NCBI RefSeq assembly: GCF_964204645.1
Contig: NC_134027.1
Location: 64,001 to 110,000 of the forward strand
DNA length: 46,000 bases
Source of the DNA: Tubulanus polymorphus
Lineage: Eukaryota; Nemertea; Palaeonemertea; Tubulaniformes; Tubulanidae
Direction of reading: 5' to 3'
Shown: one piece after another, positions 10,446-23,365 of the stretch
How the letters are laid out: each line of letters opens with the position of its first letter
Numbering within the stretch: the stretch's first letter is position 1
Notes under the pieces: generated by a model
What the model was told of the DNA's origin: nothing
The model's input: only the letters and a program-made list of their open reading frames with translations
Database searches by the model: none
Made by a program: the position numbers and the translations under genes

Positions 10446-13400
10446 ATTATTCTTAAAAACATTTTCGACCATGTCTGTGCAGAAACCGGGTCCAATTTCC
10501 CAACATTAACCCTGACATTATTTTCCAACATGTCTTCGACTTGTTGAAAAAAAAAACAATTTCAGATTCCATATATCAAGGGGTAAGAATAACATAGACA
10601 TACTTTTGATAAAATCAGAGCGATTAATCATCACCGAGACTCTTGTTCAATGATAACAATACAAGCGTGTTATGTAAAAGATGCAAGATGCATTTTTCTT
10701 TTCTTCGCGAAAACCTGCAGATTATTAAACACGGCTTAAAAAACCCGTCTGCAATCAATCATTGAACGCTTCATCGCTGACATGTTCTGTCATTCAATTC
10801 CCTGAATATATAGTATGACTATTATATTTAGAAGTTGCCGTTGTGGCGATATATAGTTTTTCCATAAGTTTCCCAGACTCCCTCCCCCCACACTCCGCGC
10901 GCTCGATCATCGGAACATGTTGAAAACTTAACTAATACCATATGATCGCTCCGGAGTTGGAACGGTATTAGTTTCAAAGAAACACGAAATATCATATAAC
11001 TTCACATCGCAACAACACAACATTACCGATCGTTGCCAAGCCACAATATTCAAATCGATATCGATTAGAACTGATCTGTTGGCGCATTGATTTCCGATGA
11101 GAGATAAAACTATGCGTATACGAATTCTTAAATTCTGAGTAATTTTCGACGAAAGCCATTTTCAGAAAGCCGTCAGCGGGCATGCGTGGGCTTTTTACGA
11201 GTTCCCATCCACCAAAACTCTTTGTAGGATAAATCAAAATTCTAAATTCATTCCAAGTATTTGAAAAGCTGTCGCCTCCATAAAATCGCACCCTCTAAAT
11301 TAATAGAGCTCAATCTGCACGTTATTCTAGGTGTACATATTAAACAGTTTTTGACTCATGTTCGCAATGTCTATTCAGAACGTGGTCCGCGCTGCGTCGC
11401 CCTCCATATCTCTGACGTTCTTATATTTTCTGAGCGATCATTTAATCATCCCCGGGTCGATGTGTTGAATACCAATTGACCAACGAAGCAATTTATCAAA
11501 ATCAACATAAATTCAAGCCATTTTTATCAGTATTAAAGCCTCGCCGAATTCCCTTCCGAGTCATAGATTACGCGAGATATCTCATACACCGGCTTTCAAA
11601 TAATGAAAACGAACCAATTTTAACATTTCATGAACACGAGATCTGAATACATAAACATTAATGCATATAACTATTCAAAATAACCGTCGCTACTGTTGTC
11701 TCCCCGCCGTCTCCCGTAGCGACGATTTCGCCGTATACTGAGATTATTATAGAACCGACCGAAGCCGACATTATTCTCAGCATTTTCTGAAAATTATTTT
11801 GCACCTCTTCATAACTAAATTACTTTCTTATATCGTTTTATTGTCCCCTGTGTTTGAATATTATCGCGTAACTTGATTATCGGTAACTTATTATGCGTTG
11901 ATTGGTCACATATTTTCCGAATTTTCTGAATTGACGAGACTGAAGTTGATCAGCTCTGAAAAATGATTGACGATGAATGAGAGTGCACTTGAGGGATCGT
12001 AGTACGGGACAATGTGTCTATACAACAGCCTCCAGGGACGAGTTCGTCTGCTTGCAGTTCTTCCAGTAATATCTGATTGACATTGTTCCCGATCCTCGAT
12101 TGCCAGCGAGATGCAGCTAGTAGAAAAAAAAAATTCACGAAATGTATTTTCGGGAATCTTACCAAGGGGATATTCGGGATTCGCGAATCAAATTAATCGG
12201 GATTCGAACCTAATACAATGGTTAATTTGCATATTTTTGCATACGTTTAAAGAATGTAATCGCCTGAAATTCCACCATAAATCCGCAAAAAGTAAATTTC
12301 TGTTATTATATGAGTCGCTTCGCGATTCTGACACAATAGCAGAACATTTTGACTATACTGAAATTCAACCACCAAAAATTTCACAAAAACTTTCATTTTT
12401 TATTTGTTAACGAGTTGAAGTCTAGACGATTCTTCCTAGGATTTTTATTCAAACGGACCCGGATAACCCGAGCTGGTGATCAATAAAAACATATCATATT
12501 CATAACTTTCTGTGAATCCAAATTTCGCAGTTGTTTTGCACGGAGACGATTCTAACGACTGGTTTCTATTCGAAACGAGATATAACATATTAATAAAAAC
12601 CGGTCGTGATTGTTGTGAGAATATTCTGAGAAAATAATACCACGATTTAAACCCTTTCGAACTAAACAAAGCCGGATATAGGTTTTAATAACAGAAATGT
12701 AGAAATATCAATTGACTTCATTGGACAGGAATAACACACCAACATGATATATTTACCCGATATAAATGAGAAAATAAAAATATTCCTATATTCAATTTAA
12801 TAGCCCTCACCCGATTCATACCCCGAGCCGGAATCATTAAATTTTATTATTATAAATTGCATGGAGCACTAAACTTTCTTTGTGCGTTTATAGTTATCAA
12901 AATCTTTGGGGGGAATTTTCTCAGCAATGGTTGTTTTATGGTAATAACTATGTAAGACAGAATTTCGTAAAAATATACACCATGAGTCACGATCTGTGTG
13001 TATACCAGGAACGTGCCCGATTTGGTCACATACCGCTCCTTTCAATGTTTCAACCATAAGGCAACAAAACAACAACATTTCATGCAGTAGTTTCATTTTT
13101 CAAAAAAAAAAAATACTTTCATTTCACGAAAACAAAAACCTAGTATCTAGATATTTAAAGGCAAAAATGTCTCCAACCCACAATGAAAAACTGAAAGATG
13201 TATTGAAATCCTTGTATTTTTAGTTTTAAACCCGACAACAAGTAATGTTGTTTAGGGTTTTTTTCACTGATACGTTCCAGCATGGACTGATCCGAGTCTT
13301 TATTTGCAAACACACTGAATTCTAGCTGTTCATTAAGATATTTAGTTGTTGTGTCAATAGAAACGACTTTGTTTAGTTTTAAAGAAAGGCTTCTGACGAG

Positions 13401-15215
13401 AATATGAACATTTGGTGCGGCCGAGAACCGTGCGTCTCTCCTTATTTACCTAATTATCCGAATCAATGCTTGATAGACACCTTTACTGACAAAATACAAT
13501 AGTTTCATTTGGAACGAACACAATAGAAGTGATTTCTGTAACAAATCATCTTCTATCAACAATAGACGTTTAATAGGGAGCCGGTATTGACGTTAGTCTG
13601 TATGACAACCGCTGGGATTGTTTAACCCCGGACATGTGTCATGTCAGCCGTGCATACGTCCGACAACAATAACTCGAAACTTCGAGAGCGCATCCTTAAA
13701 ACCATCCCGAATTTCAAATCGATGCATACACTAAACCTTCTGAGTTCAAGATGCTGAAACAGTTTCCGCCGAGGAGAGGAAAAGAAATTGGCAGGCAATA
13801 CCTTCACACTTTTGATGTACGTAGGAAGTTAGAACGCCTCGGGGGCGGCTTACACCTTTAATAATCAATGGGTCTTTGTTATCGTAAGGGTAAATTCTTA
13901 ATTAAGTCAATTATTAAAATTCTTCGTGTAGAAAATTGAAGCGTCCGATGTTCATAAAAAGATCAGATACTTGAAGATTCTTTGACGCCTGATCTGACAC
14001 AGAAAATCACTCGGGGCACTTGTTCAATTTCAGCTCAATGGCGGAAGTCAATAAACGTGCCTTTTCAAAACTGTGAAGTCGTAGATAGATAGAATATTAC
14101 TAGATCTCTGAGAGCTGATTGTGATCTAGACAAAGCTACCTAAATAATAAATCCTCCAGGAGATCTACAGTTTCTCAACCGAGTGATCATTAAAATTAAA
14201 TAGTATTTATATCATATGAACAGCTATGGTATAGATTCATATCCAAGTATGCTTATATACGACGATTTATCAGGACACGTTCAGGGTATAAATATTTCAA
14301 TAAATATCTCTCTCCTTTTATTTAGACCACCAACGACTCTATTAAATACATAAGCATCTTATATAGATTCGATTTCGTGTCTGACAAAACGATTTTAAAA
14401 CTCCTATTTAAACAATTGCCCTTATTTAAAATTCAAGATTTAGTTTCCAAGTGCTGATTATGCTACTAACAATCGAATCATTGTTAGAATATTGGAAAGG
14501 CATTTGATTCGATGTCGAAACTCAAAAACAATCAATTTCATCCTAACCTTTGAATCAATTCAAAAGTTCTGAGTCCAGTTCCACAGTTCAGGACCCAGTT
14601 CGATGATTGCTAATACACAGAGTTCAATCACAGAACGCGCTCTGCTGCTGAACTGTTTTTCCGACAAGTAAAATGATGATTTCGATCGTGGCAGGTGGAT
14701 AGGAATAGAACGTGGTTGAGGTTGAAGTTGGAAACCGACCTGTCGTTAGTAGCGTGTTTAGAAAGCCTGTAATTTGACAGTTTTTGATGATTAATAACAG
14801 GAATCAGGTGGGAAAAGTTAAAACTCTCCCATCTCTCTCTTTCTGGAAACAAAATATCATCTCCTCAACAAAGTGAAACTGATTTGAAAATGCTGTCATT
14901 TATTTTCTTGTACGGATGATTTAGGGGTAATTTTTACAGATCATCTATTCACTATGTCAGCGGGGGTTTATCTAAACATCTCTGCTATAATTACCAACAG
15001 GTTTTCGACAGAGAGAAAGAGAGAGAGGGGAGCGAAAAGATTTCTAAAAAAACATTCAGTTAATTAGTCACCTTGTTATTACTTGTCATTTCCGGTTATT
15101 GTAAGAAAAAAACGTCGAAGTATCACGTGGTGTTCATCACGTGATGTTCATCAGGTGAAAACAAAACAATGTTTAGAAGATTTGGTTCCATAATCCCTTT
15201 AATATACGGGTTCTT

Positions 15216-15600
15216 CTGGTCGAGATCCACAGTAATGTGGGTTTCATTTTAGTCTGGATCCAGTTCCACAGTTGTGTGGGTTTCATTTTAGTCTGGATCC
15301 AGTTCCACAGTTGAGTGGGTTTCATTTGACTCTGGACCCAGTTCCACAGTTGTGTGGGTTTCATTTTAGTCTGGATCCAGTTCCACAGTAATGTGGGTTT
15401 CATTTTAGTCTGGATCCAGTTCCACAGTTGTGTGGGTTTCATTTTAGTCTGGATCCAGTTCCACAGTTGTGTGGGTTTCATTTGACTCTGGACCCAGTTC
15501 CACAGTTGTGTGGGTTTCATTTGACTCTGGACCCAGTTCCACAGCAGTTCCACAGTTGTGTGGGTTTAATCTAACTCTAGATCCAGTTCCACAGTTATTT
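15216..15600 (-). repeat. 39-bp minisatellite, core GGAACTGGGTCC (about 9-10 units)
   Basis: On the plus strand the units read TTCCACAGTTGTGTGGGTTT then a CATTTTAGTCTGGATCCAG-like part, 39 bp each. Two variants alternate (TTTTAGTCTGGATCC and TTTGACTCTGGACCC), as do GTTGTG and GTAATG, so blocks of units were copied together. The 13-codon period gives a 126-residue open frame of NWIQTKMKPTQLW repeats, which I do not regard as a gene. Confidence 0.88.
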
Positions 15601-16395
15601 AAGTTTAATCTGAATCTGGATCTAGAGGTTTCATTTAAAGAACACAATTTCATGGTTATATCAAAACTCTTTATGTGTTTTGGTTATATCCATATAATAC
15701 ATATGCTTGATGTGTTAGAAGCAATTGCACTCGGTAAATCTAGTATATTTCTAGCTAGTAAATCTGAAACGATTGAAGTCATATTTACCGATTCTGAAAC
15801 GTGGTTTTCTACTAAGATCCATCATTACGAAATGAAGACTAAAACTCAAGAAATAAATTCCACAAATTCAATGCTCGTCTCGCGACAATAATTCTGTCAA
15901 ACGCTCGAATAAACAAACAACAAAAAAGACATGTTTTACAGCCAAATCGTCTTTAAAAAAACATACGTTCAATTATTACGTGTCGGACCGACGAGGGATC
16001 ATAATTTGTGACGTGGAACGCCGCTCTCAAAACTAGTTTTTCGCACCATAAATTTCTCCGTTAGAAAATAAAACGAAGTTATTTCCTTGTAATAACCACA
16101 TATTGAACTTTTGAAGGAAGTAATAGATCATCATATAACCTCATGAAGAGAGAGAGAGGGGGAGGGACGGGCAGAAATTATTCAAATCGTTTTAAAAACC
16201 CTTTGAACAGAACTACAACAACAATGATTATTTGACTGGGAAGACCTATTACCCCTATTGGCTATACACAACCAGGATACATTAATAGTCATATATATGC
16301 ATAGAATACAATATCGAAAAAACACCTTTTGTTGCTTGCAATTTGAAATTATGAATCACTATTAAAAACCTGTTTGAACCAGCTCTCTGATCACA

Positions 16396-16415
16396 GGTGG
16401 TTTTCCAAAACCACC
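16396..16415. other. perfect 9-bp inverted repeat (hairpin)
   Basis: GGTGGTTTTCCAAAACCACC has perfectly complementary arms with a two-base centre. It does not match the histone mRNA stem-loop consensus, and no gene is close. Confidence 0.5.
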
Positions 16416-18569
16416 CGCCTCAGTCGATTTATTGTTTTCTTCCGTTCCATAAAGGATTTTCGTTTTCTTGGGAATTTTATAATAACAATATTATAGGGGC
16501 TTTTTGTTATTCAAAAAACGTCATTCTTATTATTTTCATTATTTCAAAGTTCACATGAGTCAAAGCTTACTATTGAATTGATTAAATGTTCCAATCTCTA
16601 ATGGAGTAGTGATTATTCGCAATAATGTACATTTTCTAAATATTTTCATTTTCATGTAACTTGGTAACTCACGTAGTATCCACGAATTAGCTTAATCAAA
16701 ATCGTAAAACTGTAGACTAAGAGGAAAAGTTGTTACTCTCAGGAGCATGGGTAAATAGGAAATCTGTTTAAGTTCTAAGGTTGTACAGAAAGAGAGGGTT
16801 AACAAACTGAGACCTTCTCTTGAGTTCATCAGCTTTTATCGCAATTTAACGCATTAAAAACAATTCGATTTACACGATGGCGGCGATATCTTCTCGCTCG
16901 AGGCTTGCTGTGTCAGCGATATTTTCATAATTCGAAACGTAACGATGTTTAACGAATTTTGACAAGACAATAACGCGATGGGGCAGACATTAGACTGCTT
17001 ATCCTCGTGATACTATCATAAATACCTGATAGAACCTCAGGCTTTATATCCAATAACAAGGTGCTCGAATCCAGCGATAATATTTGACAGTTGTGACAGT
17101 TCTAGGCGCGTATTAACCCATCAAATCACTTCATAACATCGCCTCAAGCTGCACAATCTCTCATCTCACGGCTCAGTTATATCTCTTAAAAACTGGCCCG
17201 GAGCCATCCCTCAGCGGGGGCTAATGGTGATCGTTCTAAGTGTTACTCGATGGAAGATTTCTGCCCTCTTTATGTCGGATTTCTCGATAAGAAAAACACG
17301 ATCCAGATTCTTAAGTTCATCTTAAATATGAAACTAATATAATGAATTATTGTCTTCTATCTTCATCTCTTAAGCTTCTTTATCCCTCGATAAAAAAAAC
17401 TCCTTCAGAAGTCCATCGGTTCATATGTCTTCAACACCCCCAGAATAGAGAATAGTATGATCTTAATTTTCAACTTGCAATAATAATTGATGGGAAAATT
17501 GATCGCATCATTGTCGTTGCCTTTTCATCGAAATCGAATTGGATACTTGAGATATTTAAAGCTTGAGAATGAAAACAGGGCGGTGTCCACCCACTCGGCG
17601 GGCATTGTTCACATGCCATATGGGCTTTACTTGTTTCTAACTTGGGGTAGATGTAAATCAAGATACGGAACGCGCCTTGAAAAAGTCATTTTATCTGTAG
17701 GAGAAACACAAGGATCGAGGTTTGACTGGTAAAAGTTGTTCATTTCGAACCGAGAACTGTGAAACTAGATGCACGGTCCCAGGACCCAGTTTGACTCATC
17801 CCACATCTTTACATCTCATTTTAAACGTTTTAACCATTGAGGGAAATCGTGTTTCGTTTTGGAACTGGATCATGGTGATGGCGACGGAACTATGAACTGA
17901 AATATTCTCCAGGCACCGCGCGTCATGTTTAGAAACTGTCGCCAAGCGGAGATAACTTCAACAGAAATATTTTCACATCCATTAATAATAAATAACTTCA
18001 CACAAATATCTACGCTCGTTTTAACATATGTTGACAGTGTAAAAAATAAGAACTATTTACAATGTTCGGTGGTAGACAATGGGGCCGGTTTTCAATTGAA
18101 TATCTTTGATGAGAAATGTTCGTTTGTCACAAATAATTGATGAGTTTAAAGTACTCAGAAACATTCGGAATTCAACGAGTATCGTTAAGAATGAAGATAG
18201 TTATTTTTTGTCTGCATATACTCTCCACTATCAGGGCAGATGTGTGCGCACAATATGAAAGCTTCAATGGCTAACAATAGAATATGAAATTGCCCTAGAG
18301 ACCGATGCTGAGTATATTTGAATATATATCTTGTCGGATCCTTGGAATAATACCCCTGAAAAACTTGATACATCGTCCAACTGTGACTTGACAAGTTCGA
18401 GACCAAATTTGAAAATCATCTTTTTCCAAAGCTTACACAATATGGTCTGCGATATCAAAATCGGACCAATTAGATTCATTGAACAACTTCAATGTTAAGT
18501 CTTGACTTAATAGAGCAGTTTACCTTGCCATAAAGACCAGTCTTAATTAAGAGAAGCGGGTATTGTTAG

Positions 18570-18747
18570 TTACCATGTGACTGGTCACTAGCCACTGCAC
18601 TTGGTTGGTCACCAGAGTTACCACACCTGACTGGTCAGTGACTCAGCTCACTGGTCACCAGTTACCACACGTGACTAGTCACCAGTCAGCTCACTGGTCG
18701 CCAGTTACCACACGTGACTAGTCATCAGTCAGCTCACCGGTCACCAC
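18570..18747 (+). repeat. 43-44-bp tandem array (ACCACACSTGACTRGTCACC unit)
   Basis: Unit starts at 18617, 18661 and 18704 show a 43-44 bp period, with a diverged unit before them. Each contains GTTACCACAC(C/G)TGACT(G/A)GTC then CAGCTCACTGGTC. The first half equals the 24-bp unit of the array at 40.9 kb. It directly precedes the tRNA-like segment at 18787. Confidence 0.8.
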
Positions 18748-18786
18748 TGACCCTTGCAAAAACTTAGAAGCTCAGTCAGCCACTAC

Positions 18787-19185
18787 AGCTCGGTGGTCTA
18801 GTGGTAAGATGTGGGGCTGGCAACCGACTGGTCTCTGGTTCGAGTCCAGCTAGGGTCATGGTAATGACCTAGGGTTAGGGTTAGGCCGTCAGATAGCAGT
18901 TGTTTGAGCTATCGAATCGGCTTTTTTTCTCATTTTCATTATGACCTTGGAAAGTATCTCATTTTTGTGGAAATAAGAAACTACCATGGAAATTGCTGCC
19001 CACGGACCTGCTGCCCACGGACCTGCTGCCCACGGACCTGCTGCCCAGGGACCTGCTGCCCAGGGACCTGCTGTCCACGGACCTGCTGCCCACGGACCTG
19101 CTGCCCACGGACCTGCTGCCCACGGACCTGCTGTCCACGGACCTGCTGTCCATTTATGCTATATAGAACCCGTACCCATATAAAC
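18787..19185 (+). repeat. tRNA-derived SINE-like element with internal 15-bp array
   Basis: An A box (TGGTCTAGTGG, 18794-18804) and a consensus B box (GGTTCGAGTCC, 18837-18847) are 43 bases apart, as in a tRNA. Downstream comes CATGGAAATTGCTGCC, then ten 15-bp CACGGACCTGCTGCC units (19001-19150), then AGAACCCGTACCC. The copy at 41.17-41.37 kb has the same order of boxes, CATGGAAATTGTTGCG and AGAACTCGGGTCC, but lacks the 15-bp array. The array therefore seems to have grown from the element's own GCTGCC end. The tRNA part does not look functional. Confidence 0.6.
19001..19150 (+). repeat. 15-bp minisatellite (10 units)
   Basis: Ten exact-length CACGGACCTGCTGCC units with C/T and G/A variants (CAGGG, CTGTC). 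The five-codon period keeps all frames open and gives false AAHGP and CCPRT peptide repeats. Confidence 0.95.
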
Positions 19186-21339
19186 CTACCACGAGGTCAC
19201 TGAACAAAGATTATGGATACAAATAGTGTCCATTCTATAATGAAAATAACTTCTTTAAAGTGTTTGGTTTCCTTTTAAGGATGAAAGCGAACACTTGTGT
19301 AACACGTTATTGCGTGGTAGCGTGTTTGTCCCAAGATACTTTCACTGTATTTACAGTTCGACTTAGTACAAGTGCCCCCTCTCCCCACTCTCCCCTCTCC
19401 CCATTCACCTCCTACACACCTATTATACACTTATTAACCATTTCCCAATGACCATTCATTATCTATTCAATATTATATAATAATAATGAACCCTGTATTC
19501 TGTCCCTGAAGAGCGGTAAAATGTCGACACTATCGTGGTGAGACATAGATTAGAGTTTACCCCAGTTTTACTGCCGCGTGCCACGAATTAAATAATTCAC
19601 TCATGTTACAGTTACTGATATTAATGAATAGTCAATATGGCATTCTTGAATAGAACAATCGCTGAATATACATATAATAAATTTGAAATCGGTAACCGTT
19701 GTTCCGGGTGCTAAATTACAATATAGAATTTACTTATATATGCATGTATTTAACATAGGCGACTTTGAGACGTCGGGAACTGTGTGACGACATGTATCTC
19801 TATAACTTTAACAATATCAATAGACAGTACCAACTGGGGTCATTTTCATATAGGGCTCCATATCCTTGTGATTCTTAAATCAATTAAATCAGCAATTTAG
19901 CTGCGGGTTTTACTTTAAACCTTATTATCAAAATAAAAAAGGCATTTTCAAAACCTTAAAGTATCATTTACTCTCCGAATTTAAGCCTCAATTCAAATTT
20001 CTAGATTTTAGGGAGAGTTGTTTTGTTTTGTTTATTACGCGCAATATTCCGGTGTAACCACGTGACCGGCAGTAGATACATGAATTATACATAAATGAAT
20101 TGTAAACAGGTAATTGAAGATTTCTATATAAGACATATTTGCATTTTATATTAACACGACGTAGACACGATATACATAATTGTGAATTTGCACTTTCTCG
20201 GCGTTCCAAGACGTTGAAACATCACGACTTACGTATTGTTCGATATAATGAGCTTTGATTCGGTTTGGGGGGAAATGTGAACCTCTGAAACTACATGTGA
20301 TATTTGTATATATGGTGAAAAAATACTCAGTGAAACTGGGCCTATAGGTTGTTTAAGTTGTAGTCGTTTTACGATGTTGGGTACGGTTTAGTCCAATGGT
20401 TGCTTTGTATTTATTTCAATATCGAAGTGACTGGCTTCTTTTCGCTGCCCACAACAAATCTCTTGTTTATCCACATAAATCTTTAAAAAACCATTTAATA
20501 TTTCTCTCTCTCCTTCTCTGTCATTTCCTGTTTGTTTATTGTTCGCAGAAATAATAATAATTTCACGAAATTCTTTTTATCGACTCGGCCTTTTATGTGT
20601 CTGCGAAGAAAACCAGCTATTGTCCGCGGAAAACTATAAAAACTGGTTTTCTATTTTGTTGTGTTCGGTGTGTGTTTGGTCGCAGTCAACGGAGCGAGGA
20701 ATCTTACAGTTTCCTGTCGGTTTCCTATCATTCATTCGAGTTATTATTATAGATTTATGGAAAGAGCTTAAATACAATATCTCAACCTTCCCTAAAAACG
20801 CATTATACATCTGTTCGCTAGCGGTGTTTGATGTTTTAGGTTTCGGGTTCGTTGAAATGTCATCTATAGGTGCGCATATTTCCTACAATACTCGTGATAC
20901 GGCTAATCATTGAAAACCTCTATTGAAAACTTCTGGTTTGAATTTTACAGGTGAACTTCGGGCGGAACTTCTCCTAAACAATTTAACGGTGTTTTTTTAA
21001 TTATCTCAACTGACATTCAATATACTACACAGCACACCTGCTATGTGTGTATGATGCTGATTAGGTTTATCATAGTAATCAATATGGCCGCTATGGAGCT
21101 ATTTAGGGTTAATCTTAACATCATCAGTCCCGAGAAGAATAAAAGAACTATTTACTCCCGCCATTGTTTTTAGATTGTGGTTTGGAGTTCAGTGCACATT
21201 CAAGGCTCATATTAAATCAGTCAATACCCACTGTGTTCCTAGAAGCCAATCTGACAAGACCATGTAGTCTTAAAACCGGGGACAATTCATAACCTAACCC
21301 AGGCTACTCCAGATTCCAATACAGAATCGACTCGTTTAT

Positions 21340-21412
21340 TCTCGGGGTTAGAGCCCTCTCGGGGCTGATAGCCCCCACACGGGTCCTATACTACTGGGCT
21401 AACTTAAACAGC
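21340..21412 (-). repeat. degenerate tRNA-like sequence
   Basis: On the minus strand TAGCCCAGTAG resembles an A box and GAGGGCTCTAACCCC resembles a decayed B box/T-arm. It may be an old SINE head. The support is weak. Confidence 0.25.
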
Positions 21413-22061
21413 CACCGACAGCCAAAGGGATTAAAATGACACTCAAACAACTTCTCAACACAATATACGGAGTTATTTTCTCGATCTACTCGAGACGAAG
21501 CGCGTGTGTGAACCGAGCCGCGATGCATCGTCACGTATTAATACAGTAAGATTTATGAGAAGGGATTTGTCCGAAACGTTCTTCAACGGCCATAATCGAT
21601 ATCCGCCGACAAAATAGGTCAAAGATTATTGTCTGGAGGTCAAAATATCGAGATCCTCAATGACAAATCATGATACCGAGATCCTGAGATGAGATTCTCC
21701 GCGTGCACCGAGCCGCTATTTAATAATCGCTTGTAATTGATGATAGTTTTTCTCAAGGCGATGATAAATGGTACAGATTGAGAGTGAAAATCCGCGGCTC
21801 GCAGCGGGCTGCAAGAATTACTAAAATGAAAAATCCGCTTCGCCGGCGCATGGCACGCCCTGCAACGCCAACAGCACGGACACTGACTAAGTCTCAAAGC
21901 GGATTTGTATATGTATGTTTTGCAGTCATTATCTTGATAGATGTTTCAGATGCGCCCGAATCCGACTTCGAAAACCGTCACGGATTTAACAACACTTAAA
22001 CTAACAAAAAACCATCAATCTTCGATACAGCGCGTGACCGTACTGACTATAATGAGTTAAT

Positions 22062-22077
22062 CCCCCCCCCCCCCCCC
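22062..22077. repeat. 16-base poly-C run
   Basis: Sixteen consecutive C. Such runs are hard to sequence and the length may be inexact. Confidence 0.9.
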
Positions 22078-23189
22078 GCGATGAAAATGACAAAACATCG
22101 TCTCAATGACAAAACGCTATCTCAATTTATACTCCATTATTAAAGCTGTCATCGGAACCAGATAAAAACTGGATTTATCTTTGTACAGAAATATTAGCGT
22201 CGTATTCGAGGTGATTAAGAACCTTGTTCGGTTCGAATCTTTATTGATATCTTGAATTAAACTCATTAATTCTTGATAATTGATAGTTTTCGGCGGCGCC
22301 TGTGTTTGCGAGGAGTCTGCGCTTGTTTTGAATGATAGTCTCATCTTGTAACGGGTAATTCCAGAATAACAACCAGTACCGTAGTCCTAGCTTTGACACT
22401 GGTTCTGCCCAGCTGTGGGCACCGTACGGACCCTCATCGGCTTCTTGGGCTTTGTTAATCCAACTATCAAGTCAAGGTTAAAGTGCATTCCAATCAGTTG
22501 TTCGATTTCGATACTGTATAAATCGAGGGGGCGAAACCCACAAAGTCATAAAATGATTCAGACATATTTCTTATAGACAAATTAAGATGAATTTCTGCTG
22601 ATTTACAGGTAGATGGTCACTGAACGGTCAAACCGGTGATATATACCGGTTATCTGCGTCTAACAAGACTTGTTTTACCAGTTTAAACTGTATATGATCT
22701 GAAATAGTTCGCGGGGGTCAATGTGAGAATATCAGAACATCGATTTCATATCTCAAACTACGATTGATTAAGAGTTATAAATATCTGATATATTCTATCG
22801 ACTCTACCGATGATTATGGGAAGCCAAACCTCACGATTTATATCTTTAATACCTGTCCGTCAAACGAGACTTCGAAGAGTCGGATATCTGCGTAATTTAG
22901 AAATCTGAAATGTCTAAGGAGCAGTTTTTACGCGTTTTCTTTATGATCCCTGATAAGAGGTTCTAAACGCGTTAATCACTAAGATTATATCGAGATCGTA
23001 CCGGGGTATATAGGCTGCTTATAGCTGTGCCTGATACGCGTGCTAATAAATCTATATATTATACCGTAACTATATGTCTAATCTGTCTAAAAAAACTCTG
23101 ACCAACTTATCTTGCATTACTGCACTAAGCGAATTAGGAACAGGTCCACGTTCCACAGAAATATCAAATATGTCTCTTGGAACAAAACA

Positions 23190-23365
23190 CGGAACTGGGT
23201 CCAGGGTCAGATTTAACCCAAACAACTGAGGCACTGGGTCCTGATTCAAAATAAACCCACACGATTGTGAAACTGGGTCCAGAGTCGAACTAAACCCAGA
23301 TAACTGTGGAACTGGGTCCAGAATTGAATTAAACCCACACAACTGTGGAACTGGGTTCAGAGACA
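23190..23365 (+). repeat. core-repeat array, GGAACTGGGTCC (about 4-5 units)
   Basis: Units of about 38-39 bp contain AACTGGGTCCAGAGTCGAAC or similar, with AAACCCACACAACTGTGG, in the same orientation as the array at 5.1 kb. The units are more diverged from one another than in that array. Confidence 0.8.

Noticed and set aside
15173-15553. 126-codon tandem-repeat protein
   Set aside because: The 39-bp minisatellite period is a multiple of three, so the open frame is expected without selection. There is no signal peptide, and I see no splice context or conserved domain.
16396-16415. Histone mRNA 3' stem-loop
   Set aside because: The stem is GGTGGTTTT with a two-base centre, which does not fit the histone stem-loop consensus, and no histone gene is near.
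18870-18885. TTAGGGTTAGGG telomere-like hexamers
   Set aside because: Only about two and a half units, inside the SINE-like element; too short for an interstitial telomere.
18904-19203. Cys/Pro-rich and Ala/His/Gly/Pro repeat frames
   Set aside because: Products of the ten-unit 15-bp array in several frames at once.
20539-20913. 124-codon plus-strand frame
   Set aside because: Starts at a non-ATG codon, has no recognised domain and lies in unique AT-rich intron sequence; its length is within chance for this window.
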